In this document: positions 48,346 to 57,602 of the stretch, in pieces
Layout of the letters: the number at the start of each line of letters is the position of its first letter
Position numbering within the stretch: the first letter of the stretch is position 1
Assembly (NCBI GenBank): GCA_016720145.1
Contig: JADJXV010000026.1
Coordinates: forward strand, 1-64,000
Reading direction: 5' to 3'
From: Ignavibacteria bacterium
GTDB taxonomy: Bacteria > Bacteroidota > Ignavibacteria > Kapaibacteriales > UBA961
Length of the DNA stretch: 64,000 bases
Notes under the pieces: model-generated
Told to the model about the DNA's origin: nothing
Databases searched by the model: none
The model's input: only the letters and a program-made list of their open reading frames with translations
Translations under genes and position numbers: made by a program

Positions 48346-49235
48346 TTACTTTTTAATTCTACCGACAAAAATCCGTGTCGAGAGCCAATGCTTGATGGCA
48401 ATCATAAATTTATGAGATGTCGATACTTTGATTTTTTTTCTAAATACATTAAAATCAGTGAGTTCAATTTTTTCAAGTAAACGGTAATAGATTGCATCCA
48501 TAATTTCTGCTGCGAACATAGTGACACGTTCATCCGGACGGAGCGCTGTTCGTGCTTTGTGGTAATATTCACGAACTCTTCGTGCTTCGAATCTCATGAG
48601 TTCAATGAAATTCTCATTGTAATTTTCATTCATTAAGTCTTCTTCAGTGTAGCGAAAGCGCTCTAAATCTTCCTTCGGCAAGTAAATAAACCCACGATCT
48701 TTATCTGTCTTCACATCCCGCAGTATATTTGTCAGTTGCAGTGCATACCCGAGATTAACTGCATATTCCTTCGTTTCTTCGTATTTATATCCAAAAATTT
48801 CTATGCAAATTAGTCCTACGACACTTGCAACGCTATAACAATAGTCTTTTAAATCATCAAAGGATTCATAGCGATAGTGCATGAGGTCGCGTTCGCAACC
48901 ATCAATAAGCATTAAGAAATATTGTTTTGGAATAGGAAACCGACGAATGACGCCGGCTAAAGGAGAAGAAGAGATTGACCACCATATTATCGTAGCATTT
49001 ATCAATTTCACATCGCCACCATGCTAGGCGCTCACGCTTTCGGGAGTATAATTTCAGAATTTCTCGATGGTGTTTCATCGACAATATCATCAATTTGACG
49101 ACAAAATGAATAAACCGTGTTGATCGCATCACGCTCTTCTTTGGGTAGGAAGCTAAACGAATAGTAAAAGCTTGTCTTCGATTGGGCAGGCTGGGATTCG
49201 ATAGATTCGTAGTTGGTAATTGCTATATTTGACAT
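48346..49235 (-). CDS. hpnD: Presqualene diphosphate synthase HpnD-like, two frameshifts
   Basis: This is a prenyl-transferring head-to-head synthase of the squalene/phytoene family. The first part (from ATG 49235) has SFYYSFSFLP and the first Asp-rich motif RQIDDIVDE. One shift at about 49041-49046 leads to KRERLAWWRCEIDKCYDN (read in 48902-49132). A second at about 48965 leads to the main part with the family motif GCERDL, the second Asp-rich motif LTNILRDVKTDKDRGFIYLP and the C-terminus. The reconstructed length is about 295 residues. It follows hpnC by 4 bp, matching the HpnC-HpnD pair that converts farnesyl diphosphate to hydroxysqualene. HpnE is not in the window, and a carotenoid role is also possible. 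Confidence 0.82.
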
Positions 49236-49239
49236 ACAC

Positions 49240-50179
49240 CTAACTCCGATAAGTAAAAATCTTGTGTCGCAATACTGTTTGTAAAAGTATCCAAAAAATA
49301 TCTAAAATACTAATTGATGGTCTTTGTGTTAAAATATCTATACCGAGTCGTTTACACTTTTTGAGAATTATTCTGCCGCCTTCAATGGTTAGTGCAATTT
49401 CAAGTCTCAGTCTAAAATACGGTAAATATGTGATTAAGTCAGATCCAACTGCAAAAGATTCTGTTTGATTGAGCAATTTTCAAAACATTTGTGAAATTAG
49501 TGTTATTTCTTCCATTGACCAAATTATCTTTTAAATCAAACTCATAATCGGAAAGAATACGTTGTGGTATATAAATTCTCCCGTTATGTTTATCGCGTGA
49601 AATATCCTGCCAAAAATTAGCAAGCTGTAGTCCTGTGCATATTGAGTTTGAAAGAGGGGCTGTCTTGGTATTCCACAAACCGAATATTCGTAACACAAGT
49701 TCGCCGATTGGATTAGCTGAGTATTGACAATAAGATATATTATCGTGCATCGTTACCGGTTGTTGGAATCGTACATCCTGCTTGAACGCAGTAAGTAGAT
49801 TTTGAAAAGGTTCGATTGGAATTTTACGTATCTCTCTCGTATGCTTAAGCGCTATGAAAATTGGATTGCCTTCTTGTACTTTAGAAACAGACATATCCGC
49901 CAGCAGTTTCTCAAATCTATTCAATGCATGTAGTTGCCGAAGCTGCCCTTGAGAAGCTAATTCATCAGCAATATCATCAGCCACTCTACTAAAAGCATAG
50001 ACACTAAAAAAATCATTGCGGAATTTCTTAGGAATCAGTATAGATCCGACAGGAAAATTTTCATAATGTGACGTAGCAATTTTCTTGCAGAATTCTTGTG
50101 CCGCTTCTAATGAAATTACTGAAAAACGTCCTCCACTCTCTGTCGTGAGCTCAAGTAATTCTTCTGTGTTAAATTTCAT
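49240..50179 (-). CDS. hpnC: HpnC-like squalene/phytoene synthase family protein, one frameshift
   Basis: The main frame (49439-50179) has SHYENFPVGSILIPKKFRNDFFSVYAFSRVADDIADE with the first Asp-rich motif, and QLANFWQDISRDKHNGRIYIPQ with the second. One extra base in the T4 run at 49477-49480 breaks it. Removal joins the last 75 residues (LLNQTESFAVGSDL..ILDIFWILLQ) to the stop at 49240. The reconstructed length is about 312 residues. HpnC turns presqualene diphosphate into hydroxysqualene after HpnD. The start is 64 bp from the ppiD stop, separated by a terminator. Confidence 0.82.
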
Positions 50180-50187
50180 AAATTTCT

Positions 50188-50220
50188 AATAAAAAAGCCC
50201 GCACATTTTGTACGGGCTTT
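50188..50220 (-). terminator. Terminator after the PpiD-like gene
   Basis: Read on minus, AAAGCCCG (50220-50213) pairs with CGGGCTTT (50201-50194) with a GTAC/GTGC-type inner extension, followed by an unbroken T run to 50188. It lies 24 bp after the ppiD stop and before the hpnC start. Confidence 0.8.
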
Positions 50221-50243
50221 ACGATTATAGACACAAATTGAAC

Positions 50244-52433
50244 TTAGTCGCGATAGAACTTGCTTCGATTATCTTCAATTATAGCATTTTCTTTTTGGGA
50301 AGCTACCCATTGATAATAAGCAGAACTTTTTGCCTGCTGGGCGAGTGTTTTTGCCAAATTCTCAGACTCTGCAGCAAATTTCGATTCATCAGCCATTTGC
50401 TTGTCGGTGACCTGAATAATATAGTAGCCACGTTCACCACGAATAGGTCCGACAATTTTTCCAACTTGAGATTCAAATACTTTTGAAGTAAAGACCGGTT
50501 CGTTTCCTAATCCCATTACCTGACCATTGTCATGAATCTTCGCAGCACTTCGTATTTCTAATGATGGATCAATTTCACTTGCTCTGGCAATAAGGTCCTT
50601 ATCTTTTAATTTGTTATAAACATCCTGTGCTTTTGCTTTGATAATGTCTAATTTTTTAATTCTTTTTAAACGTTCTTTGATTTCTTCTTTAACGTCAATC
50701 AGTGGCTTTACACCAGCTTCGCGAGTATCGGATACTTGGACGACGACAATTCCAAATCTTTTAACTTCTATTGGGTTAGAAACAGAACCAACGGGATTCT
50801 CAAAAGCATATTCCGTAAGAATTCTAGAACCGATTATTGGTGTATTTTTATCGAAAAATACAGTCTCTGTCCCTACTTTTTTAAGTTGTTTTGCAAGAGT
50901 ATCAATTTGTTTGCCCGATGTAACTTGTTCTTTAAAACTAATCGCATCACGTTTAATCATATTGCGTGTAGAATTACTAAGAATCACGTCAAATTTGATC
51001 TCAGAGAATTTAATTTCGTCACTTGCTTTATCAACCACTTTAATAATATGATATCCAAATTGTGACTCGACAGGTGGTGTAATTGTACCAATTGATGCTG
51101 CAAAAGCTGCATCTTCAAAAGGCTTTACCATTCGTCCCTTACCAAAATAATCGACATCTCCTCCTTTAGAACCACTACCTTTATCTGATGAAAATTGAGC
51201 TGCCATCTGTGCAAAATCTTCACCGGATTTAGCGCGTTTGTAAAGCTTATCGGCAAATGCCTTTGCGCTGTCTTTGTTCGAACCAAAATTTATAAGAATA
51301 TGACTTGCTCGTACTTGCTCGTTGGTACCGGTTCTCACACTATCAACTCTAAAAAAATATGTACCGTCCATGAGCCGGACGGGTCCAATGACATCACGCT
51401 GTTGAGCATTTAAAAATAATGCACGACGGTCGGGATCCATAGTTTTTGTAGGTACAAATTCATTTGTTTTGCCACTGTAGCTTGCAAAATTCAATTCGAA
51501 AACAGAATCTTTTTGTTGTGCAGTTGGCGCTTTGGCTATTTCTTCTTCGATTCGTTTTACTTTCTTAGCTAAGTTGTTCGTATCTATAGTAGAAGGTACC
51601 AATGGAAAGGTCACATACTTCATCTTGCGCATCGGCTTTTGCTTATACGAACTTTTGAATTTTTCGTAATAGGCGCTTATTTCAGCGTCGGTAACATTCA
51701 CTTCTTTGTCAGCAATTTTCATTGCATCGAAAGCTATAAAATTAACATCTGCAGTGCTGTTGTCCACTATGTATTTACGCTTGAGATAGAGTGGGGAGGT
51801 CATTGAGGCCTGTATGTTGAGGAGGGAGCGCATGGACTCAGTCAATTGCGATTTTTGGAGGAAGTCTTCAATTTTCAAGAGACCACGTTTGATCTTGGCT
51901 ACTTCTGAGTCAGGATCGACTTGATTGGGCTGAATACGACCTTCTTGAATAAGTGCCCGAATATTATCACCTATGCTTTCTGGGTTGGTTACAACGCGTA
52001 AATACTGCTCTCTATTGAATTTACCGGTGCTGTCAGTGAAGTCTTTACGGAGAAAATCGGGAGGATTGTCTATCATAATATCTTGAATTTCTTCTGAAGT
52101 TACTCTCAGTCCAGCTTTTTCTGCTTCTTGCTTGAGGAGAGTCTCTTCGAGCATCTGATCCCACACCTGCTGGCGAATCTGATCTTCATCTATTTCTGCA
52201 TCCGGGTTGCCATTTCGCTGCTGGTCAACAATTTCTTTGACACGATCATCGAAGTCTTTGCGAAGAATTTCAACACCGTTTACTGAGCCGACTACAGAAC
52301 TTGAATACGAATCACCACGTCGCATAATCTCTCCGAGATTAGCATCAGAGGCAACCATAAACCCTATAAATAAAAAGGCAAATAACCCTAAAAGATAAGG
52401 GGAAAATTGCCGCATTTTTGTTAATAAACCCAT
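50244..52433 (-). CDS. PpiD/SurA-like periplasmic peptidyl-prolyl isomerase
   Basis: This is a 729-residue membrane-anchored folding factor. I start at the ATG at 52433 (MGLLTKMRQFSPYLLGLFAFLFIGFMV), because the upstream extension adds residues before the membrane segment. The layout follows PpiD: an N-terminal anchor, a SurA-N-like helical chaperone region (residues about 45-270 with DDRVKEIVDQQRNG and EETLLKQEAEKAGL), then parvulin domains. The first parvulin (about 360-460) is complete with ASHILINF, KSGEDFAQMAAQFSSD, GGDVDYFGKGRMVKPFEDAAF and GYHIIKV. A second, weaker copy follows near 580-700. It probably escorts exported outer-membrane proteins. Confidence 0.88.
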   Translation of the reverse strand: MGLLTKMRQFSPYLLGLFAFLFIGFMVASDANLGEIMRRGDSYSSSVVGSVNGVEILRKDFDDRVKEIVDQQRNGNPDAEIDEDQIRQQVWDQMLEETLLKQEAEKAGLRVTSEEIQDIMIDNPPDFLRKDFTDSTGKFNREQYLRVVTNPESIGDNIRALIQEGRIQPNQVDPDSEVAKIKRGLLKIEDFLQKSQLTESMRSLLNIQASMTSPLYLKRKYIVDNSTADVNFIAFDAMKIADKEVNVTDAEISAYYEKFKSSYKQKPMRKMKYVTFPLVPSTIDTNNLAKKVKRIEEEIAKAPTAQQKDSVFELNFASYSGKTNEFVPTKTMDPDRRALFLNAQQRDVIGPVRLMDGTYFFRVDSVRTGTNEQVRASHILINFGSNKDSAKAFADKLYKRAKSGEDFAQMAAQFSSDKGSGSKGGDVDYFGKGRMVKPFEDAAFAASIGTITPPVESQFGYHIIKVVDKASDEIKFSEIKFDVILSNSTRNMIKRDAISFKEQVTSGKQIDTLAKQLKKVGTETVFFDKNTPIIGSRILTEYAFENPVGSVSNPIEVKRFGIVVVQVSDTREAGVKPLIDVKEEIKERLKRIKKLDIIKAKAQDVYNKLKDKDLIARASEIDPSLEIRSAAKIHDNGQVMGLGNEPVFTSKVFESQVGKIVGPIRGERGYYIIQVTDKQMADESKFAAESENLAKTLAQQAKSSAYYQWVASQKENAIIEDNRSKFYRD

Positions 52434-52465
52434 CGTCAAATACTCACTTTCGATGAAAAAATAGA

Positions 52466-52495
52466 TTGGTACAATACTTGTCTTTGCTAACTTTG
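52466..52495 (+). promoter_or_regulatory. Possible promoter for the SbnI-like gene
   Basis: TTG at 52466-52468 and TAACTTTG at 52488-52495 are 19 bp apart, close to the TTTG/TAnnTTTG pattern. They lie in the 137-bp divergent spacer between the PpiD-like and SbnI-like genes. Confidence 0.4.
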
Positions 52496-52570
52496 CATTA
52501 ATATAAAGCGCAAAACTATTCACGTTTGGTGACTTTTCCAAGAATCTTCTCAATTTTACTTGCATTCGGT

Positions 52571-53406
52571 ATGGAATTACATAATCTGCGTTTACAAATT
52601 ATCCCGACTCAATCTGCGCTGTTGCACGAAGAGACAGACTTTAATCGGGTCAATCGACTTAAAAAATATATTGCAGACCAAGGATATCTCAAAATCCTCC
52701 TATCGTCGGTAAGATGATATCGAATAACCAGATACATTATATAGTCCTCGACGGTGCTACCCGCACAACTGCACTCCGCGAACTAAACATACCCGATATA
52801 CTCGTTCAGGTGGTTGAATATGGTGAAGGCGGGATTACTCTCGAAGCATGGAATCACGTTTTGCCTGATGTTACGAATCTCAACATACTCGAAATGATTG
52901 GTTCGATTAAAGGATTGAAATTAACAGAGACAACCTTGGACGAAGCCCGTCGCGCTGTAGTGATGCGAGAGATAGCAGGTTATATTTATTCATCTCCCGA
53001 CAAAATATTATCAGTTTCCGCAGATGGAGATTTTTATTCTCAGGTAGAGTTATTAAGCAAAGTGGTCAAAACGTACGAAAGACATGGTGAGATTTATAGG
53101 TTAGCACAAGCAGACCTCGAACATCTCATTTCCTCACAACACGAACATTCTTCCGTTATGATTTTCCCTCAATTTACTCCCAAAGAAATAAAAAATATAG
53201 CACTTAGTGATAGTAAGCTCCCTGCCGGTATTACTCGACATATTATCCCGGGTCGCGCACTGAATGTGAATATTCCTCTCGAACTCCTCCAAAAAAATCA
53301 ATCAATTGCCGATAAGAATGAATGGCTTGACCAATGGCTGACTACAAAAATTGTCGAACGAAAAGTGAGATTTTACCATGAACCTGTCTTTGTCTTTGAT
53401 GAATAG
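52571..53406 (+). CDS. ParB/SbnI-like protein, one frameshift
   Basis: Two frames join if one base is added to the A4 run at 52691-52694, giving about 278 residues from the ATG at 52571. The restored N-terminal part reads YIADQGYLKNPPIVG then YIVLDGATRTTALRELNI, the ParB-type nucleotide-binding motif. The size and this motif recall SbnI, the free L-serine kinase and regulator of staphyloferrin B synthesis. The C-terminal 150 residues (with GITRHIIPGRALNVNIPLELL) are also SbnI-like in my reading. A plasmid-partition role is unlikely because no parA is adjacent. The function here is open. Confidence 0.65.
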
Positions 53407-53431
53407 TTAAGCATGCAATTTCAATAACATT

Positions 53432-54187
53432 ATGAATTATAAAGCAATTGGAATAATTCCTGCAAGATTCGGTTCGACACGTTTCCCCGGCAAGCCACTC
53501 TGCTACCTGAATGGCAAGACGCTCATACAACGTGTATGGGAAGCGGCTGTGCAATCCAAGTATCTTTCAAAAGTATATGTTGCAACTGATGATGCAAGAA
53601 TTATTGAGGAATGTACTCGTATTGGAGCTTCCTGGATTTTGACCCCTTCCGAACTCCCAAGCGGAACCGACAGAGTAGAATATGCTGCCAGATTCGTTGG
53701 TCAAGATGCAGATTATGTGCTGAATATTCAAGGGGATGAGCCACTTCTCAGACCGGAATTGCTCGATGATTTGATCACAGCGCTCGCAAACTCAACAGCT
53801 GATGTTGCAACGCCGACTATCCGTATTACATCCCTTGAAGAATTACTCAATCCTACCGTTGCAAAAGTGACCCTTAAAAATGACGGTTCTGCTCTTTATT
53901 TTTCAAGAAACATTATACCTTTCATAAGAGGAATTTTACAAGAAGATTGGCTTAATGTTCATCAATTTTGGAAGCATATTGGCATTTATGCCTATCGTCT
54001 GCAATCTCTTAGGCGATTCGCAGCGCTCGATACATCACTCCTTGAACAAGCAGAAAGCTTAGAACAGCTCAGGCTATTAGCCGATGGAGCAACTTTTCAA
54101 TGTGTCGAGACCACGCATGAGCTCGTTGCTGTTGATACACCCGAAGATGCAGAACGTATCAGGAGGATTCTTACTGAACAGTCTTAG
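53432..54187 (+). CDS. kdsB: 3-deoxy-manno-octulosonate cytidylyltransferase
   Basis: This enzyme activates KDO with CTP for lipopolysaccharide core synthesis, so the organism makes LPS. The 251-residue product starts IIPARFGSTRFPGKPL, the nucleotide-binding loop, and has VYVATDDARI, SGTDRVEYAA, NIQGDEPLL and YFSRNIIPF, all characteristic of KdsB. The C-terminal LEQLRLLADG region also fits. It is intact and lies 25 bp after the SbnI-like gene. Confidence 0.96.
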   Translation: MNYKAIGIIPARFGSTRFPGKPLCYLNGKTLIQRVWEAAVQSKYLSKVYVATDDARIIEECTRIGASWILTPSELPSGTDRVEYAARFVGQDADYVLNIQGDEPLLRPELLDDLITALANSTADVATPTIRITSLEELLNPTVAKVTLKNDGSALYFSRNIIPFIRGILQEDWLNVHQFWKHIGIYAYRLQSLRRFAALDTSLLEQAESLEQLRLLADGATFQCVETTHELVAVDTPEDAERIRRILTEQS

Positions 54188-54251
54188 TTGGATGATAATA
54201 GTAACTGAAAAGGATTTAACATTAATTTACTAACGTAACTACAAGTATCTT

Positions 54252-54737
54252 ATGAAAATAGCAATCTACCCCGGCACATTTGATCCGATTACGAACGGAC
54301 ACTTGGATGTGATAGAACGAGCGGCTGCGATGTTTGACAAGGTTATTGTCGTTATTGCGATTAACAGTTCCAAAACTCCACTTTTTTCAAAGGATGAGCG
54401 GTTGGAAATTGCAAAATATGCTCTAAATCATATTGAAAATGTAGAAGTAGAACTTTTCAGCGGATTAATAATAGACTATGCCCGTAAATGCGGTGCGCGC
54501 GCAATCATTCGCGGCTTGCGCGCTGTATCGGACTTTGAATATGAATTCCAAATCGCCCTCATGAACCGCAAGCTTGAGCCGTCAGTCACGACCATTTTCC
54601 TGCTCCCAAATGAAAAATATACTTATCTTAACTCATCGATTATCAGAGAATTAGCACGGTATGGTCAGGATGTGAGTGAGTTTGTACCGGCAAAAGCAGC
54701 TGAGAAGCTGAGGAAGAAGTTTGAAGCTTCGAATTGA
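54252..54737 (+). CDS. coaD: Phosphopantetheine adenylyltransferase
   Basis: This 161-residue enzyme carries out the penultimate step of coenzyme A synthesis, using ATP and 4'-phosphopantetheine. It has the nucleotidyltransferase motif YPGTFDPITNGHLD, then AINSSKTPLFS, the RGLRAVSDFEYE substrate region, and the late YTYLNSSIIRELARYG motif. It is intact. coaBC lies 531 bp downstream with rpoZ between, so three CoA-pathway activities cluster here. Confidence 0.97.
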   Translation: MKIAIYPGTFDPITNGHLDVIERAAAMFDKVIVVIAINSSKTPLFSKDERLEIAKYALNHIENVEVELFSGLIIDYARKCGARAIIRGLRAVSDFEYEFQIALMNRKLEPSVTTIFLLPNEKYTYLNSSIIRELARYGQDVSEFVPAKAAEKLRKKFEASN

Positions 54738-54829
54738 GGGAATCTATAACAAAACCTACAGATATTGAAAAAAAGACTCCTCATAATACTTGGTGTAATC
54801 ATGTTCCAAAATCAAAACATCATTTTCTC

Positions 54830-54861
54830 TTTCATTATGTCGTTAGAATGCTGTATTTTTG
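54830..54861 (+). promoter_or_regulatory. Promoter for rpoZ
   Basis: TATTTTTG at 54854-54861 is preceded by TTTC at 54830-54833 with a 20-bp spacer, near the Bacteroidota consensus. The following bases, GCACAGA, are the same as those after the ftsQ -7 box. The start codon is about 37 bp downstream of the -7 box. Confidence 0.5.
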
Positions 54862-54897
54862 CACAGAATTTTACAATTTTCCGAGAGAAAATAAATT

Positions 54898-55203
54898 ATG
54901 AGTAGCACGTATATTGTTAATCCGGTTGAAGTTCGGATGATTGAATCTGCTAAGGGCAGTATTTATCAATCGATCGTAGCGATGGGATTCCGTTCGCGTC
55001 AAATCAATGATCAGATCAAATATCAGCTCACACGCCGTATGGAACACGTGGAGAATGATGCTGATGAATCGGAAGGACCTAACTACGACAAGCTCGCAAT
55101 CAGCCGTGAGTTTGATGTACTAGCCAAGCCGACATTCCAAGCGATGAAAGAAATTAGCGAAGGTACGTTGACCTTCCGTTTGCCTGACCATAAAGGCGAA
55201 TAA
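54898..55203 (+). CDS. rpoZ: RNA polymerase omega subunit
   Basis: This 101-residue protein has SIYQSIVAMGFRSRQINDQIKYQL near the N-terminus, matching the Bacteroidota-type omega subunit that helps assemble the beta' subunit, and a second conserved part EFDVLAKPTFQAMKEISEGTLTFR. It is longer than the E. coli protein (91 residues). Its position before coaBC is a common arrangement. A strong terminator follows. Confidence 0.85.
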   Translation: MSSTYIVNPVEVRMIESAKGSIYQSIVAMGFRSRQINDQIKYQLTRRMEHVENDADESEGPNYDKLAISREFDVLAKPTFQAMKEISEGTLTFRLPDHKGE

Positions 55204-55224
55204 ATCGTTGTATTGCATTCAAAT

Positions 55225-55256
55225 AAAGCCATTGAGCCACGCTTAATGGCTTTTTT
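55225..55256 (+). terminator. Terminator after rpoZ
   Basis: AAAGCCATT (55225-55233) pairs with AATGGCTTT (55245-55253), followed by a T6 tract ending at 55256. It lies 22 bp after the rpoZ stop and 13 bp before coaBC. Confidence 0.82.
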
Positions 55257-55268
55257 ATTACCATAAAA

Positions 55269-56798
55269 ATGCTCAAAGGAAAAAAAATCATCGTCGGCGT
55301 CAGCGGAAGTATTTCTGCGTACAAAGCACCACTCTTAGTGCGTGAGCTCATCAAGCTCGGCGCCGAAGTGCATGTCATCATGACACCATCAGCCGCAGAA
55401 TTCGTTTCACCTCTTGTACTTACGAATCTTTCGAAACATCCGGTCATCATGGAAATGTTTGATCCAACTATTCAGCATGGTGGCTCGTGGCATATTCACC
55501 TTGCAGGTTGGTGCGATGCAATGATAATTGCGCCGGCATCTGCTGCCACGCTTGCACGTATTGCAAATGGGTATTTCGACTCTGCACTCACCGTTGTCGC
55601 TTCGGCGCTTCCCCGGACATCTCCACTATTGGTCGCACCGGCGATGGATACTGATATGTGGGAACATCCCGCTGTGCTACGTAATGTGTTACAGCTCGAA
55701 CGTGACGGCATCACCGTAATTCCACCCGCCGAAGGTGAGCTCGCAAGCGGACTCTATGGTGTGGGACGCTTGCCCGAAATGAACGTGCTTATAAAGAGTA
55801 TTGAATTTGCAATATTTTCAAAGACAGAGACTGCCGGACTCAATGGATCTTCAGATTCAGGAGCTTTCCAACCAGAAGAAAATAATGTAGTTACCGAAAA
55901 TTCATTTGAACGTTTCACAAGAGAATTCCCTAAAGAAATTCGTAGAGAAGGATTGAGTGAGTCTTCAACCAATCAATTAGAAAAATTAAATGAACCGATT
56001 GATACTCACACCTTTAATTCCGACATCGATTATTTCCTCGACAAATCGAGTGATTCTTTTCAAGATGCAATCGAAAAAGATGAGTGGATAGTGGAAATGG
56101 ATTTACAAAGCCTCAAGGTTAGTCAATCGAATACAACTTTTCTGGGAAAAACCATTCTCATTACAGCAGGACCAACGTATGAGAAAATTGATGATGTACG
56201 GTTTGTAGGGAATTATTCTTCCGGTAAAATGGGATTCGCATTAGCATCGGAAGCAGTGAAATTAGGCGCGAATGTATTACTCGTAGCCGGACCGGTATCA
56301 CTTCCAACTCCGAATGGAGTCTTGAGAATAGATGTTGAGTCTGCTCAAGAAATGTACGAAGCCGTTATGGATCAGATTGTTAAGTCAGACGTTGCAATTC
56401 TTTCAGCAGCAGTTGCTGATTATTCACCTGTTAAAACAATATCAGGGAAAATCAAGAAAAAGGATGTGGGTGATATAATGCAACTTGAGTTACGCTCGAC
56501 GAAAGATATTTTGGGTTCAATAGGCGCTATGAAAACAAATCAACAAATTGTCGTAGGATTTGCTCTTGAGTCCACAAATGAACTTCAAAATGCTCAAGCC
56601 AAGTTATCATCAAAAAATTGTGATATGATTGTCCTCAATTCGGCAAATAAGCCACTCAGCGGATTTCGGGGAGATGATAATACGATTACGATTATTACTG
56701 CAAGTGGTGATATTGAAGAATTTCCTTCGCAGTCTAAAAATGCATGCGCTGTTGTAATTTTAGAAAAAATATCCACGATGCTGCCTCATGCCGATTAA
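55269..56798 (+). CDS. coaBC: Bifunctional CoaBC (Dfp) with an unusually long linker
   Basis: This enzyme couples cysteine to 4'-phosphopantothenate (CoaB) and decarboxylates the product (CoaC). The N-terminal flavin domain (residues about 1-180) has VGVSGSISAYKAP, the active-site His in GSWHIHLAGWCDAMIIAPASAAT, PAMDTDMWEHPA, and a Cys-lid equivalent near ELASGLYGVGRLPE. The CoaB domain (about 295-509) has ITAGPTYEKIDDVRFVGNYSSGKMG and AAVADYSP. Between them lies an acidic, Ser/Asn/Glu-rich insert of about 100 residues, so the protein has 509 residues instead of about 400. Its last 11 bases overlap the RNase H gene. Confidence 0.92.
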   Translation: MLKGKKIIVGVSGSISAYKAPLLVRELIKLGAEVHVIMTPSAAEFVSPLVLTNLSKHPVIMEMFDPTIQHGGSWHIHLAGWCDAMIIAPASAATLARIANGYFDSALTVVASALPRTSPLLVAPAMDTDMWEHPAVLRNVLQLERDGITVIPPAEGELASGLYGVGRLPEMNVLIKSIEFAIFSKTETAGLNGSSDSGAFQPEENNVVTENSFERFTREFPKEIRREGLSESSTNQLEKLNEPIDTHTFNSDIDYFLDKSSDSFQDAIEKDEWIVEMDLQSLKVSQSNTTFLGKTILITAGPTYEKIDDVRFVGNYSSGKMGFALASEAVKLGANVLLVAGPVSLPTPNGVLRIDVESAQEMYEAVMDQIVKSDVAILSAAVADYSPVKTISGKIKKKDVGDIMQLELRSTKDILGSIGAMKTNQQIVVGFALESTNELQNAQAKLSSKNCDMIVLNSANKPLSGFRGDDNTITIITASGDIEEFPSQSKNACAVVILEKISTMLPHAD

Positions 56799-57249
56799 AA
56801 AAACAACCAATAAACAAGCGCAAACGGCTGGGAAAAAAGGCATTGAAATATATGTCGATGGTTCGTTTATAGACGGACGCGTCGGCTACGGTCTTGTCAT
56901 CATACGAAATGGTGAGTTGGTTGGGGAGTTTTCAGGTTCGGTTGAGAATGAAGATTATACGAAAGCACGTCAAGTAGCCGGTGAACTTTATGCAGTAGGG
57001 AAAGCTTTGCAATGGTGTAAGATCCATGGAGAATTAACTGCTACAATTTATTACGATTACACCGGAATTGAATGCTGGGCAACAGGTAAATGGAAGGCAA
57101 AGCTGCCACTTACACAACGCTATACTGCATTTGTGCGTTCGTCGGGAATCAAGATATCGTGGCAGAAAGTAGCGGCACACACAGGTGATTTTTGGAATGA
57201 ACGTGCAGATGAATTAGCGAAGCAGGGGACTGTTGTAGAGAGGTCGTAG
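56788..57249 (+). CDS. Ribonuclease H family protein
   Basis: This 153-residue RNase H-fold nuclease has the acidic catalytic set visible as YVDGSF (first Asp), QVAGELYAV (Glu), YYDYTGIE (second Asp) and WNERADELA (last Asp), with AHTGD giving the flexible His loop. The first 18 residues are basic and unstructured. It lacks the N-terminal viroplasmin-like domain of many Bacteroidota RNase H proteins. It should cleave RNA in RNA-DNA hybrids during replication and repair. It overlaps coaBC by 11 bp. Confidence 0.9.
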   Translation: MPIKKTTNKQAQTAGKKGIEIYVDGSFIDGRVGYGLVIIRNGELVGEFSGSVENEDYTKARQVAGELYAVGKALQWCKIHGELTATIYYDYTGIECWATGKWKAKLPLTQRYTAFVRSSGIKISWQKVAAHTGDFWNERADELAKQGTVVERS

Positions 57250-57320
57250 CAAAATAAAGATTTTAACGCAAAGGCGCTGAGAGCGCAACGTAATTATATT
57301 TCAACAAATAAACAAGAATA

Positions 57321-57602
57321 ATGACTCCAATCGAAACAGTAGAATATGTCGCAGAATTAGCGAGACTTAAATTTTCGGAAACTGAAATTGAGGCATTTGC
57401 CGAACAGTTTCAGGGGATTCTGTCTTATATCCATACTATTGAAGAGCTAGATCTTGAAGGTGTCGAGCCCCTCACGAATATAACGGAAATGTCAAATGTT
57501 TTTCGTGAGGATGTAGTCGTGCCGTCGCTTCCACTTGATGAAGTACTCAAAAACGCACCAAAACACAACGAATCATTTTTTAAAGTACCGAAAGTACTCT
57601 AA
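57321..57602 (+). CDS. gatC: Aspartyl/glutamyl-tRNA amidotransferase subunit C
   Basis: This small subunit (93 residues) stabilises the GatCAB complex, which converts Glu-tRNA(Gln) and Asp-tRNA(Asn) to the amidated forms. It has VEYVAELARLKFSETEIEAFAEQFQGILSYIHTIEELDLEGVEPLTN and a C-terminal REDVVVPSL, all conserved. GatA and GatB are not in the window. The next gene begins immediately after its stop. Confidence 0.95.
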   Translation: MTPIETVEYVAELARLKFSETEIEAFAEQFQGILSYIHTIEELDLEGVEPLTNITEMSNVFREDVVVPSLPLDEVLKNAPKHNESFFKVPKVL

